DNA from: Leptolyngbyaceae cyanobacterium
Lineage (GTDB): Bacteria; Cyanobacteriota; Cyanobacteriia; Cyanobacteriales; Aerosakkonemataceae
Direction of reading: 5' to 3'
DNA length: 64,000 nt
NCBI GenBank assembly: GCA_036703985.1
Contig: DATNQN010000057.1
Coordinates: 186,001 to 250,000, forward strand
The position numbers were made by a program, and so were the translations under genes. Below the pieces are notes generated by a model. That model was given only the letters and a program-made list of their open reading frames with translations, did not search any database and was not told where the DNA came from. Within the stretch, counting starts at the first letter, position 1; each line of letters starts with the position of its first letter. Positions 28,995 to 36,553 of the stretch are shown here, piece by piece.

Positions 28995-29069
28995 GAGTAA
29001 CTTTGGTTATTTGCTGACTGCTATGTTGGTAAGGATACTCTAAAACGTCCGTATGCCAGATAAGGTTGT

Positions 29070-32000
29070 ATGGTTCGATATGCGCTGGTAATTGGGATTG
29101 CTAATTATGAGAAGATTAGCCCAAATTTACCCAAAGCTGTGATTGATGCGGAGGCAATTGCCCAAATTCTGGAAAAACAGGGTAATTTTCAGGATGTGGA
29201 ACGCTTACCGAGACGGTGGATAAAGGATGAAAACCGTTGGGAAGTGGCGCTGGATAAGAAACTGACGGCGAAAGATTTGGGTGAGGCGCTGAAAATGTTT
29301 TTGCTGGAAAAGGCGAAACACCAAGAGGCGCTAATTTATTTTGCCGGACATGGTTTGGAGGTTGCCAGTTGGACGGATGAGAAGAAAGGATTTTTGGCAA
29401 CTTCTGATTGTAGCAGCGACGGACGCAATGGGATTTTGTTGGATGATTTGAATGTTTTGATTGGTAAGTCGGAAGTTAGCAATTTGGTGATGTTGCTGGA
29501 TTGCTGTCATGCTGGATATGCGCTAGAACGAAAACTGCTGGATGATAGCTTGACAGCTTTTGGCAAAAAGACTGATTACTATTTGATTACTGCCTGTCGT
29601 GGATTTGAAAAGGCGCTGGAAGCTAAGGAACACGGGGTTTTTACGGGGGCAGTTCTGAAGGGACTGGGGGATGAGAATGCTGATGAGGATGGGCGAGTTA
29701 GTGGCGATCGCTTATTCGATTTTATTACATCAGAACTGAAGGGTAGCGGTCAAGAACCGATTCGCATGGGGTGGGGACGTTCGATTACTTTAGTCCAATA
29801 TCCGCCGAAACAGAAGGTAAAAGTAGTTAAGGAAGATTGTCCCTATCAAGGATTGAGGTATTTTGGGGAAAAAGAGAAGGATTTCTTTTTTGGACGGGAG
29901 AAAGTCATCCAGTTGCTATGGCAAAAGCTGGGACAAGCGAATTTTGTGCCGATAATTGGCGCGTCGGGGAGTGGCAAATCTTCGGTAGTTCGGGCAGGTT
30001 TGATTCCTAAATTAAAGGAAAATGGCTGGGAATTGTTAGCAGAACCGATTTTGCCTGGGGTGGAACCGATAGCGGAATTGAAGCGGGCTTTTAACGGTTG
30101 GTTTGATCGATCGCAATTGCCAGAAATCTATTCTCTCATGGAAACGGCTGGTTTACCTGCGGTAATTGAAAGATTACCCGGTTCTAAGCGGTTGTTGTTA
30201 GTGGTGGATCAATTTGAAGAGGTATTTACCCTTCGTTCTTCGGCTAAAGATGAACAGACACGGCGATTTATTGATTTGCTGACCAAAGTAGCAGAAATTC
30301 CCGACTCGCGGTTGGCCATTGTGACGACAATGCGGGCGGATTTTCTGGAATATTGTTTGAGTTATGAGTCGCTGACTAAGTTGATTCAAAATCAAGCGGT
30401 GTATATGCCGCCTTTGTTGGGGGCAGAATTAGAAGAGGCAATCGCAAAACCTGCTAATCTTCAAGGTTATCATCTGGAAACTGGTTTGCTGGGAGCAATT
30501 TTGGATGAGGTGGGGAAGGAGAAAGATTGTTTACCTTTGTTGCAGTTTGCGCTGACGGAACTTTGGGAAAAACGCGATAACCAAAAGCATCAGCTAAGTT
30601 TAGAACAGTATCAAGTGCTGGGGGGAGTAACTGGGGCGCTGAACCGTCACGCGGAAAAGGTTTATAGTTATAAGGATTTTCAGAAAGATTTGCCGCAGTG
30701 GGAGAGAACGGCGGAAGAACAGGAATGGATAAAGCGGATATTTTTAAGGTTGGTGCGAACGGGTGAGGGGGAAAAGGATACTAGGCAAAGGCAACCGAAA
30801 GCTAAATTGTTGGGTATTGCTAAGGATAATTTAGCGAATGGGCAAGTTATTAATGATGTTTTGGATCAGTTGATTCGCGGACGGTTGTTAGTTGGTGGAG
30901 AAGAAGGGGTTGATTTAGCCCATGAAGCTTTGATTGAAGGTTGGCAAAGGTTTGTTGAATGGCGAAGGGAAAGTTGGGAACTGCGAAGATTGAGCGATCG
31001 AATAGAAGATGCTTACCGAGAATGGAAAAAACAGTCAATTGATGATAATTTAATGATGGGTGGATTACTGGAGCAAGTGCGGATAAAATGGCAAGAACTA
31101 CAACTATATTTATATGCTGAGGCTAGGGCGTTTTACCAGCGTAGTGATGAACTTGATAGACCTCGGTCAAAAATACTCTTTGAAGTTGGTTTTCAAAACA
31201 AAGCTAAAGAAATTGAGAAATTACTGCTTTCCCAACCGCTAGAAGGTTTAATTTTGGCAATTCAATTAGTAGGTGAAAATTTAGAAAAATCTCCGAAGGA
31301 GATTCTCAACATAACTCAGTCCAGTTTGCATAGAGTGATGGCTTCACTAGGTTTATTACGACTAAAAGCCATAATGCCATCATTTTGGGGACATGAAAAT
31401 TCTGTTAATTGTGTTGCCTTTAGTCCCGATGGTCAACTGATTGCCAGTGCTAGTGCTGATACTACGGTGCGGTTGTGGGATCTCCAAGGAAACCCAATTG
31501 GTCAACCATTCCAAGGGCATGAGCATTCTGTCAATGGTGTCACTTTCAGTCCTAACGGGCAGATGATTGCCAGTTGTAGTTCTGATAGAACATTGCGGTT
31601 GTGGGATCTCCAAGGTAACTTAATTGGTCAGCCCTTCCAAGCACTTCAAGATCTTTACTCTAATTTATGCTCTTATTTTGTCTATTCAGTTGCCTTTAGC
31701 CCAGATGGGCAAATGGTGGTCAGTGGCAGTAGTAATAGCACAGTACGGTTATGGGATCTCCAAGGTAACCCCATCGGTCAACCATTCCAGGGGCATGAAA
31801 ATTCTATAAATTGTGTTGCCTTTAGCCCAGATGGGCAAATGGTGGTCAGTGGCAGTAGTGATAGCACAGTACGGTTATGGGATCTCCAAGGTAACCCCAT
31901 CGGTCAACCATTCCAGGGGCATCAAGGTCCTGTTTATTCAGTTATCTTTAGCCCTGATGAAGAAATTATTGTCAGTGGTAGTTATGACAGTACAGTGCGG

Positions 32001-32459
32001 TTGTGGGATCTCCAAGGTAACCCCATTAGTCAACCCTTTCAGGAAAATGGGAATTGGGATTTAGAAGGTAAGTCGATTGGCCAAATCTTTCAAGGGCGTG
32101 AAAATTCTGTCTATTCAATTGCCTTTAGCCCTAATGGAGAGATGATTGTGAGTGGTAGTTATGATGGCATGGTACGGTTATGGGATCTGCAAGGAAACCT
32201 AATTGGCCAACCATTCCAGGGGCATGAAAATTCTGTAAATTGTGTTGCCTTTAGCCCCGATGGGCAAATGATTGTTAGTGGCAGTTATGACAGGACAATA
32301 TACTTTTGGCAAGGCGGTGGCTGGTGGGAGTGGCTGCAAGTCTGCTGTAACTATCTCCGTGACCAAACCATCTTCAAAAATCCTCAAACTGAAGAAGCAA
32401 AAGCCGCCTGCGAAGTCTGCCAAAAATATGTTTGGAGCAAAAAGGCTCCAGTTCAATAA
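29070..32459 (+). CDS. Caspase-like protease / nSTAND NTPase / WD40-repeat protein
   Basis: A 1129-residue three-part protein. Residues 1-240 are a caspase-type peptidase with His94 (YFAGHGLE) and Cys146 (LLDCCHAG), both intact. Residues about 260-680 are a STAND NTPase: Walker A GASGSGKSS at 297-305 and Walker B LLLVVDQFEEVF. Residues about 770-1095 hold seven WD40 blades with VRLWDLQGNPIGQPF-type ends, enough for one propeller. The expected logic is that the propeller senses, the NTPase acts as a switch and the protease executes. Such proteins are known in filamentous cyanobacteria and are linked to immunity or cell death. The trigger and protease target are unknown. Blades 3 and 4 are almost identical in DNA. 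Confidence 0.93.
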   Translation: MVRYALVIGIANYEKISPNLPKAVIDAEAIAQILEKQGNFQDVERLPRRWIKDENRWEVALDKKLTAKDLGEALKMFLLEKAKHQEALIYFAGHGLEVASWTDEKKGFLATSDCSSDGRNGILLDDLNVLIGKSEVSNLVMLLDCCHAGYALERKLLDDSLTAFGKKTDYYLITACRGFEKALEAKEHGVFTGAVLKGLGDENADEDGRVSGDRLFDFITSELKGSGQEPIRMGWGRSITLVQYPPKQKVKVVKEDCPYQGLRYFGEKEKDFFFGREKVIQLLWQKLGQANFVPIIGASGSGKSSVVRAGLIPKLKENGWELLAEPILPGVEPIAELKRAFNGWFDRSQLPEIYSLMETAGLPAVIERLPGSKRLLLVVDQFEEVFTLRSSAKDEQTRRFIDLLTKVAEIPDSRLAIVTTMRADFLEYCLSYESLTKLIQNQAVYMPPLLGAELEEAIAKPANLQGYHLETGLLGAILDEVGKEKDCLPLLQFALTELWEKRDNQKHQLSLEQYQVLGGVTGALNRHAEKVYSYKDFQKDLPQWERTAEEQEWIKRIFLRLVRTGEGEKDTRQRQPKAKLLGIAKDNLANGQVINDVLDQLIRGRLLVGGEEGVDLAHEALIEGWQRFVEWRRESWELRRLSDRIEDAYREWKKQSIDDNLMMGGLLEQVRIKWQELQLYLYAEARAFYQRSDELDRPRSKILFEVGFQNKAKEIEKLLLSQPLEGLILAIQLVGENLEKSPKEILNITQSSLHRVMASLGLLRLKAIMPSFWGHENSVNCVAFSPDGQLIASASADTTVRLWDLQGNPIGQPFQGHEHSVNGVTFSPNGQMIASCSSDRTLRLWDLQGNLIGQPFQALQDLYSNLCSYFVYSVAFSPDGQMVVSGSSNSTVRLWDLQGNPIGQPFQGHENSINCVAFSPDGQMVVSGSSDSTVRLWDLQGNPIGQPFQGHQGPVYSVIFSPDEEIIVSGSYDSTVRLWDLQGNPISQPFQENGNWDLEGKSIGQIFQGRENSVYSIAFSPNGEMIVSGSYDGMVRLWDLQGNLIGQPFQGHENSVNCVAFSPDGQMIVSGSYDRTIYFWQGGGWWEWLQVCCNYLRDQTIFKNPQTEEAKAACEVCQKYVWSKKAPVQ

Positions 32460-32487
32460 GTTTTCTCTCAACCACCAACCTCAGAAT

Positions 32488-32763
32488 CTCATCAATGAGT
32501 CTTTGAAACTCGTCAACGAGAAATAAGACCTCATCAACGAGTCTTTGAAACTCATCAACGAGAAACAAAACCTCTCCCGCGAGTCTTTGAAACTCACCAA
32601 CGAGAAATAAAACCTCATCGATGAGTCTTTCAATCTCGCCAATGAGAAGCAACTCGTCTCTCGCGAGTCTTGGAACTTCGCCAACGAGAAAAAAAACCTC
32701 TCCGGTGAGTCTTTGAACCTCGTCAACGAATAATTTTTCTTCACCAGCGACACTCGAAACTTC
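32488..32763. repeat. 42-bp tandem repeat array (two 21-bp half units), about six to seven copies
   Basis: The 355 bases after the WD40 gene contain no clear gene. Six to seven imperfect units of about 42 bases follow one another, each made of two 21-base halves of the type CTCATCAACGAGTCTTTGAAA and CTCATCAACGAGAAACAAAAC-like. Because 21 bases equal seven codons, the array reads as a heptad pattern on both strands. The minus strand gives repeats like EFQRLVDEVLFLVDE, and the plus strand gives LINESLKLTNEK broken by stops. It may be a decayed coiled-coil gene or an intergenic minisatellite. Confidence 0.85.
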
Positions 32764-32814
32764 GGTAATTATCTAAGGTATTCAGTCATAGCGATATTAC
32801 ATATTAAACCTTTC

Positions 32815-33497
32815 CTACAGAGCGATCGCAAAAATCTGCTGAGGCGATAAATTAAACTGTGGAAAAGTCGGAGAAATAATAGCAGTATTTTCCGTAAATC
32901 GATTCATCTGATATTCCCCATCCTCCAAATTACAAACAAAAAACGTAGGTTGCTTGGGATCGCCAATGAACTTTTTCAGCCCCAATCCTGCACAATCAAC
33001 AATCCAATATTCCTCAATTCCCATTTCCTCATAATCTCGCAGTTTATTGTAATGCAGCGGTTTGCAGCCGCATGAGGTACAAAGATCCCCGACTTCTTTG
33101 AGAAGTCGGGGATCTGGGGTGTAGTAGAAACAACTTCAACAAGTAATTTAACTGAATCAGGATTTTGGATAATCGATTCGCTTTCCCATCGCGGTTACTC
33201 TCCCAAAACTTCTTGATTCAAAACGATAATATCCGGCTCATAACCAGATTGTTCCCGTTTCGGTTTGACAATCGATTCTCTAGGAATAGTCCAAATACCA
33301 CCTTTACCCATTTGCCTAATAACTATTAATAGTTGCTCGATCAGGGAACCTGTTAGATTTGAATGTTTTCCCTTTGGCTTGGGCATTTCGATAATTACTC
33401 CGTCATGCAGTTCGTACCGGACTTCTGAGTTTTCAGGATACCAACTGATAAATTCATCAAAGTTATATATTTTGGCTTCTGGTTGGGCTTGAGTCAT
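32815..33497 (-). pseudogene. Broken Uma2-family (DUF820) gene, interrupted by a stop codon and a palindromic repeat
   Basis: The N-terminal part (33497 down to 33195) reads YNFDEFISWYPEN, RYELHDGVIIEM and YEPDIIVLNQEVLGE. It ends at an in-frame TAA, after which the same frame continues as PRWESESIIQNPDSVKLLVE, as expected for this family. Then foreign sequence with a perfect 15-bp palindrome (33083-33097 and 33101-33115) shifts the frame. The C-terminal part (33063 down to 32815) resumes with YNKLRDYEEMG and EEYWIVD. The gene therefore carries both a nonsense change and an insertion. Intact Uma2 proteins have a PD-(D/E)XK nuclease-like fold and are very numerous in cyanobacteria. Confidence 0.85.
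33083..33115. repeat. Perfect 15-bp inverted repeat, small palindromic element inside the Uma2 remnant
   Basis: Arms AGATCCCCGACTTCT and AGAAGTCGGGGATCT flank a 3-base loop. It sits in about 60-80 bases of sequence that does not belong to the Uma2 frame. It looks like a dispersed palindromic repeat of the kind common between cyanobacterial genes. Confidence 0.85.
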
Positions 33498-33605
33498 AGG
33501 ATTTTTTTGATTATTTTGACTGGTTTTGACATAATTTTATCCATTATCATTTTCTCAGTTTTTTTAATAATTACTAAATGCGATCGCTCTCGTACTATCA
33601 CATTT

Positions 33606-34244
33606 TCATTCATCTACCCTTGGCGCAAGCAGATACTTATCGAGACAAAATGACAAATCATCATATAACTCATCAAAAGTTAGACAATATATATGTTTAG
33701 AACTCACTAACAGGTTTTGCTGCCGCCATGCTAACCTCTTCCTTTCTCTAGGTTGTAAATCCTCATTTCTCCCAATAATCAGTAATGCCATATAATCAAT
33801 CGATCTGCTATTAAATCTATTCTCAAAATCCTCGGTTTTTTGCAAATCGTCCAATTTCCAAAACCAATCTACAATCTGACTAAATCCCTTTTCAAACCTC
33901 GGCGACCATTCAGGTGAGCTTTTTCCTGCTTTAGATATAAAAATACTATTAGATGCTGCCTCTTCAAACTCTACAAAGCAAAATGACTTTTTGATCGAAT
34001 CTCCCACTACTAAATCAGCACTAAAATCTCCAAATAAATCGTATTCAAAGGCTATGCGATCGAATCTATTAATCTTAGGATGGTAAGAACCCACAAACGC
34101 AGATAAATGATGGCGTTTTCTAAAAAAAGGTAGGATGTCATCCCGTTCAGATAAACCTCGCTTACTTCCTAGTAATTGCTTTAATTCTGCCAGTTCAGCG
34201 CGACAAATACTGGGATTGAAATCTAGCTGAAGAAAACTTTTCAT
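33606..34244 (-). CDS. Shedu-like (DUF4263) putative nuclease
   Basis: A 212-residue protein with the region FSADLVVGD, then SFCFVEFEEA, and later RFEKGFSQIVDWFWKLDDL and DYMALLIIGR. This pattern matches the SduA/DUF4263 group, a PD-(D/E)XK-type fold linked to Shedu anti-phage defence. In the expected catalytic strand the sequence reads VEFEEA, so Glu or Ala replaces the usual lysine of E-x-K. The protein may belong to a variant subgroup or be inactive. It lies 13 bases after a RelE/ParE-like toxin gene on the same strand, so the two are probably one transcript. Family assignment is from memory. Confidence 0.65.
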   Translation of the reverse strand: MKSFLQLDFNPSICRAELAELKQLLGSKRGLSERDDILPFFRKRHHLSAFVGSYHPKINRFDRIAFEYDLFGDFSADLVVGDSIKKSFCFVEFEEAASNSIFISKAGKSSPEWSPRFEKGFSQIVDWFWKLDDLQKTEDFENRFNSRSIDYMALLIIGRNEDLQPRERKRLAWRQQNLLVSSKHIYCLTFDELYDDLSFCLDKYLLAPRVDE

Positions 34245-34257
34245 TGTCTATAAATAT

Positions 34258-34584
34258 TTAGTTTTGATGAGTAGCAAATAATTCTAACCTGTCCTGCATC
34301 ACTATATCTATAATTTCAATCCGATCGGGAACTATCCATTTAAAGATAACTCTAAAAGTAGAATTCACCCTTAATAAATAAAGGTGTTCATCTGATTTAT
34401 CTGGGTGAAAACTTTTAAGATTATTATGTTCTTTCAATTCTGCTTCTATACCAAAAGTTTCGAGGCGATGTATAGCCTGCAATACATTATCTTTCTCTTC
34501 AGAAGATAGTGTATCTAAAGCAACTTTTGCCCGTTGGGTAAATAGGATATTATATAGAGTATTTTGCATGGCAGTAAGCAGCAT
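34258..34584 (-). CDS. RelE/ParE-superfamily toxin-like protein
   Basis: A 108-residue small protein with the pattern of RelE/ParE toxins: an N-terminal helical pair (FTQRAKVALDTLSSEEKDNVLQAIHRLE), then LYLLRVNSTFRVIFKW, then IEIIDIVMQDRLELF. The RVNSTFRVIF strand is the typical core. An ATG at 34569 is an alternative start, and neither has a clear ribosome-binding site. No antitoxin gene lies upstream (only about 95 bases separate it from a divergent gene); downstream is the Shedu-like gene. Either the antitoxin is elsewhere or the partner gene plays an unusual role. Confidence 0.68.
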   Translation of the reverse strand: MLLTAMQNTLYNILFTQRAKVALDTLSSEEKDNVLQAIHRLETFGIEAELKEHNNLKSFHPDKSDEHLYLLRVNSTFRVIFKWIVPDRIEIIDIVMQDRLELFATHQN

Positions 34585-34679
34585 AATTAACTGCTATTTA
34601 ATAGTAATATATACTATAATACCATAAATGATAAAATATATAGATATTAAAATCAGCCATTCCAACCAATTAAACGGCT

Positions 34680-35417
34680 ATGGTACAACAAATTCCCGCC
34701 GAAACTACCCCAGAAATCGTTTACCCAGACAGCGACGGACAACCAATGTCAGATAATACTAAACAATTTCGCTGGATTGTTATTATCAAAGAAAATCTCG
34801 AAATTTTGTTTGCCAACAATGATGATGTCTTTGTCGCTGGAGATCTCCTTTGGTATCCCGTTCAAGGAAATAATACCATTCGCCAAGCACCCGATGCAAT
34901 GGTAGTCTTTAGTAGACCAAAAGGCGATCGAGGTTCCTACAGACAATGGTCAGAAAATAATATTCCCCCGCAAGTCGTTTTTGAAATTCTCTCCCCAGGT
35001 AATCGCACTGGAAAAATGTTGCAAAAAGCGATATTTTATCAACACTATAGAGTGGAAGAATTTTATATTTACGATCCTGATGATATAGAATTAACTGGCT
35101 TTATCCGTTCTGACGATTTACTAGCACCAATTGAACAAATGAACGGTTGGGTAAGTCCTCGTTTAGGCATTCGATTTGAACTAAAAGAAGATACTCTAGA
35201 AATTTATCGTCCGGATGGACAAAAGTTTCTCACTCCGGTTGAATTGGATAGACTTAGAGAAGAGGAAAAGCAAAGGGCAGAACGGGAGAGAGAAAGGGCA
35301 GAAAATGCAATAGCCCAACTCGAACAAGAAAGAAATCTCCGCGAACAAGAACAACAACGCTATCAAGCTTTGATAGACAAATTGCGAAAAAAAGGAATTG
35401 ACCCAGAAGAATTTTGA
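34680..35417 (+). CDS. Uma2-family (DUF820) protein with C-terminal coiled coil
   Basis: A 245-residue protein. The restriction-endonuclease-like core (about residues 20-170) shows RQAPDAMVVFSRPKG, PPQVVFEILSPGNRT and YRVEEFYIYDPDD. Residues about 185-240 form a charged coiled coil (repeated EEEKQRAERERERAE type) ending in LRKKGIDPEEF, a tail common in this subgroup. The biological role of the family is unresolved, though nuclease activity is predicted. It is divergent from the toxin gene. Confidence 0.85.
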   Translation: MVQQIPAETTPEIVYPDSDGQPMSDNTKQFRWIVIIKENLEILFANNDDVFVAGDLLWYPVQGNNTIRQAPDAMVVFSRPKGDRGSYRQWSENNIPPQVVFEILSPGNRTGKMLQKAIFYQHYRVEEFYIYDPDDIELTGFIRSDDLLAPIEQMNGWVSPRLGIRFELKEDTLEIYRPDGQKFLTPVELDRLREEEKQRAERERERAENAIAQLEQERNLREQEQQRYQALIDKLRKKGIDPEEF

Positions 35418-35518
35418 AAAACATTTAGCTAACATCAGTCACACAATCCTCTAATCTAGTAAAATAGCAATTTCCACCTTTTCTCTAGTCACTACTCCCT
35501 AAAGGAGATATAACGCAA

Positions 35519-35845
35519 ATGTCTCTCAAAATCATCGAAAATTTTGATAGCAGTTTCACCCTTGAGCCAGAAGCGAAAGAAACTCTATTTGCTTTACTAA
35601 AAAATGACGCCTTTCTCCAGCAAGTTGCCGAACAAGTAAAATGCCAACAAGTTGAATTTACCGAACTACTATTTCAACCAGTACCTTACAGTATCGCCAC
35701 CCCCAAAGGAATGCCAAGGGAATTCGAGCCATATTACGAATCACCGGATCACGGTATTATTAACGTTCCCCCTAATTTCATGTTCAAAGCCAAGATTTTT
35801 AAACCCAGTCGCCTCTGTGCTATTTATCGCAAAATCGCATCATAA
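35519..35845 (+). CDS. Conserved-looking hypothetical protein
   Basis: A 108-residue protein that I do not recognise. It is mildly acidic at the N terminus, with a helical stretch ETLFALLKNDAFLQQVAEQV, then PVPYSIATPKGMPREFEPYY, and a basic C terminus. There is no signal peptide or membrane helix. A strong ribosome-binding site (AAAGGAG) precedes the ATG. It ends 18 bases before the GIY-YIG gene on the same strand, so the two are probably cotranscribed. Confidence 0.6.
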   Translation: MSLKIIENFDSSFTLEPEAKETLFALLKNDAFLQQVAEQVKCQQVEFTELLFQPVPYSIATPKGMPREFEPYYESPDHGIINVPPNFMFKAKIFKPSRLCAIYRKIAS

Positions 35846-35863
35846 AATATCTCAATTAAACCA

Positions 35864-36409
35864 ATGACAACTCAAACAGATATTACATCTCTCGCCAGTT
35901 TAGAAGATATCCCATATTTAGATGAAGCTGGCAAATTACCAGAAAATTTTCCAGGGAAAATCGGCGTATATGCTATTTTCGACCAATCCAAAAATCTGCA
36001 ATTTGTCGGCTATTCTCGCGACGTTTATCTCAGCCTCAAGCAGCACCTAGCTCGTCAGCCCCAAAATTGCTACTGGCTGAAAGTGCAAACAATTGATAAA
36101 CCTAATCGGACAATCTTAGAAAATACTATGAATGCTTGGATTGCCGAAAATGGCACTACTCCATCTGGGAATGGTGCTGAGAAAGTTAAATGGACAGAAT
36201 CCATTGATGTCAAACCACTAATGACGGATGAAGAAAAGGCAAATTACGAACAAGCTTGGGGAGAAGAACTAGCTCAATCAAAAATTCTCAAAAATGTCGC
36301 CCGTCGTGTAGAAACAGAAGTTTTAGCAGCCTTAAAATCTCGCGGTTGCCAAGAAGAAATTCGCTTTAATCCCAAATTGAAAGATAGCGGTTTGCTCGAT
36401 TTGAAGTGA
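35864..36409 (+). CDS. GIY-YIG nuclease family protein
   Basis: A 181-residue protein with an N-terminal GIY-YIG-like domain: GKIGVYAIFD near residue 31 stands for GIY and LQFVGYSRDVYLSLKQHL for YIG and the following arginine. The C-terminal half (about 110-181) is helical and of unknown role. The tyrosine of the second motif is present but the first motif reads GVY, so activity is uncertain. A small unknown protein gene lies just upstream. Proteins of this form are frequent in cyanobacteria. Confidence 0.72.
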   Translation: MTTQTDITSLASLEDIPYLDEAGKLPENFPGKIGVYAIFDQSKNLQFVGYSRDVYLSLKQHLARQPQNCYWLKVQTIDKPNRTILENTMNAWIAENGTTPSGNGAEKVKWTESIDVKPLMTDEEKANYEQAWGEELAQSKILKNVARRVETEVLAALKSRGCQEEIRFNPKLKDSGLLDLK

Positions 36410-36449
36410 AGATAATTATGGAGCGCTAAATTAGATATTGCCAAAAAAT

Positions 36450-36483
36450 AATGTAGAGACGTTCCATGAAACGTCTCTACATT
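36450..36483. repeat. Perfect 14-bp inverted repeat (AATGTAGAGACGTT)
   Basis: Arms AATGTAGAGACGTT and AACGTCTCTACATT flank a 6-base loop. It may act as a terminator after the GIY-YIG gene, although no T-run follows directly. It resembles dispersed palindromic repeats of cyanobacteria. Confidence 0.8.
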
Positions 36484-36553
36484 ATTTACAGGTATTGCAT
36501 ACCTAACTTTATCTGCGATTCTCAATAAAAATAGCCTAAATCAAAACCCCATC

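Noticed and set aside
29116-29400. Proline-rich minus-strand frame opposite the caspase gene
   Set aside because: Composition is the reverse-strand shadow of the caspase coding sequence and there is no plausible start region.
32374-32652. Minus-strand open frame with a perfect heptad leucine pattern
   Set aside because: It overlaps the 3' end of the WD40 gene, has no ribosome-binding site, and its regularity follows from the 21-base repeat. Kept as a repeat, not a gene.
32488-32763. Possible CRISPR array
   Set aside because: The units follow directly with no unique spacers and vary in sequence, so it is a minisatellite.
36450-36483. Terminator of the GIY-YIG gene
   Set aside because: The stem is perfect, but it is not followed by a T-run, so it is listed as a repeat with only possible terminator function.
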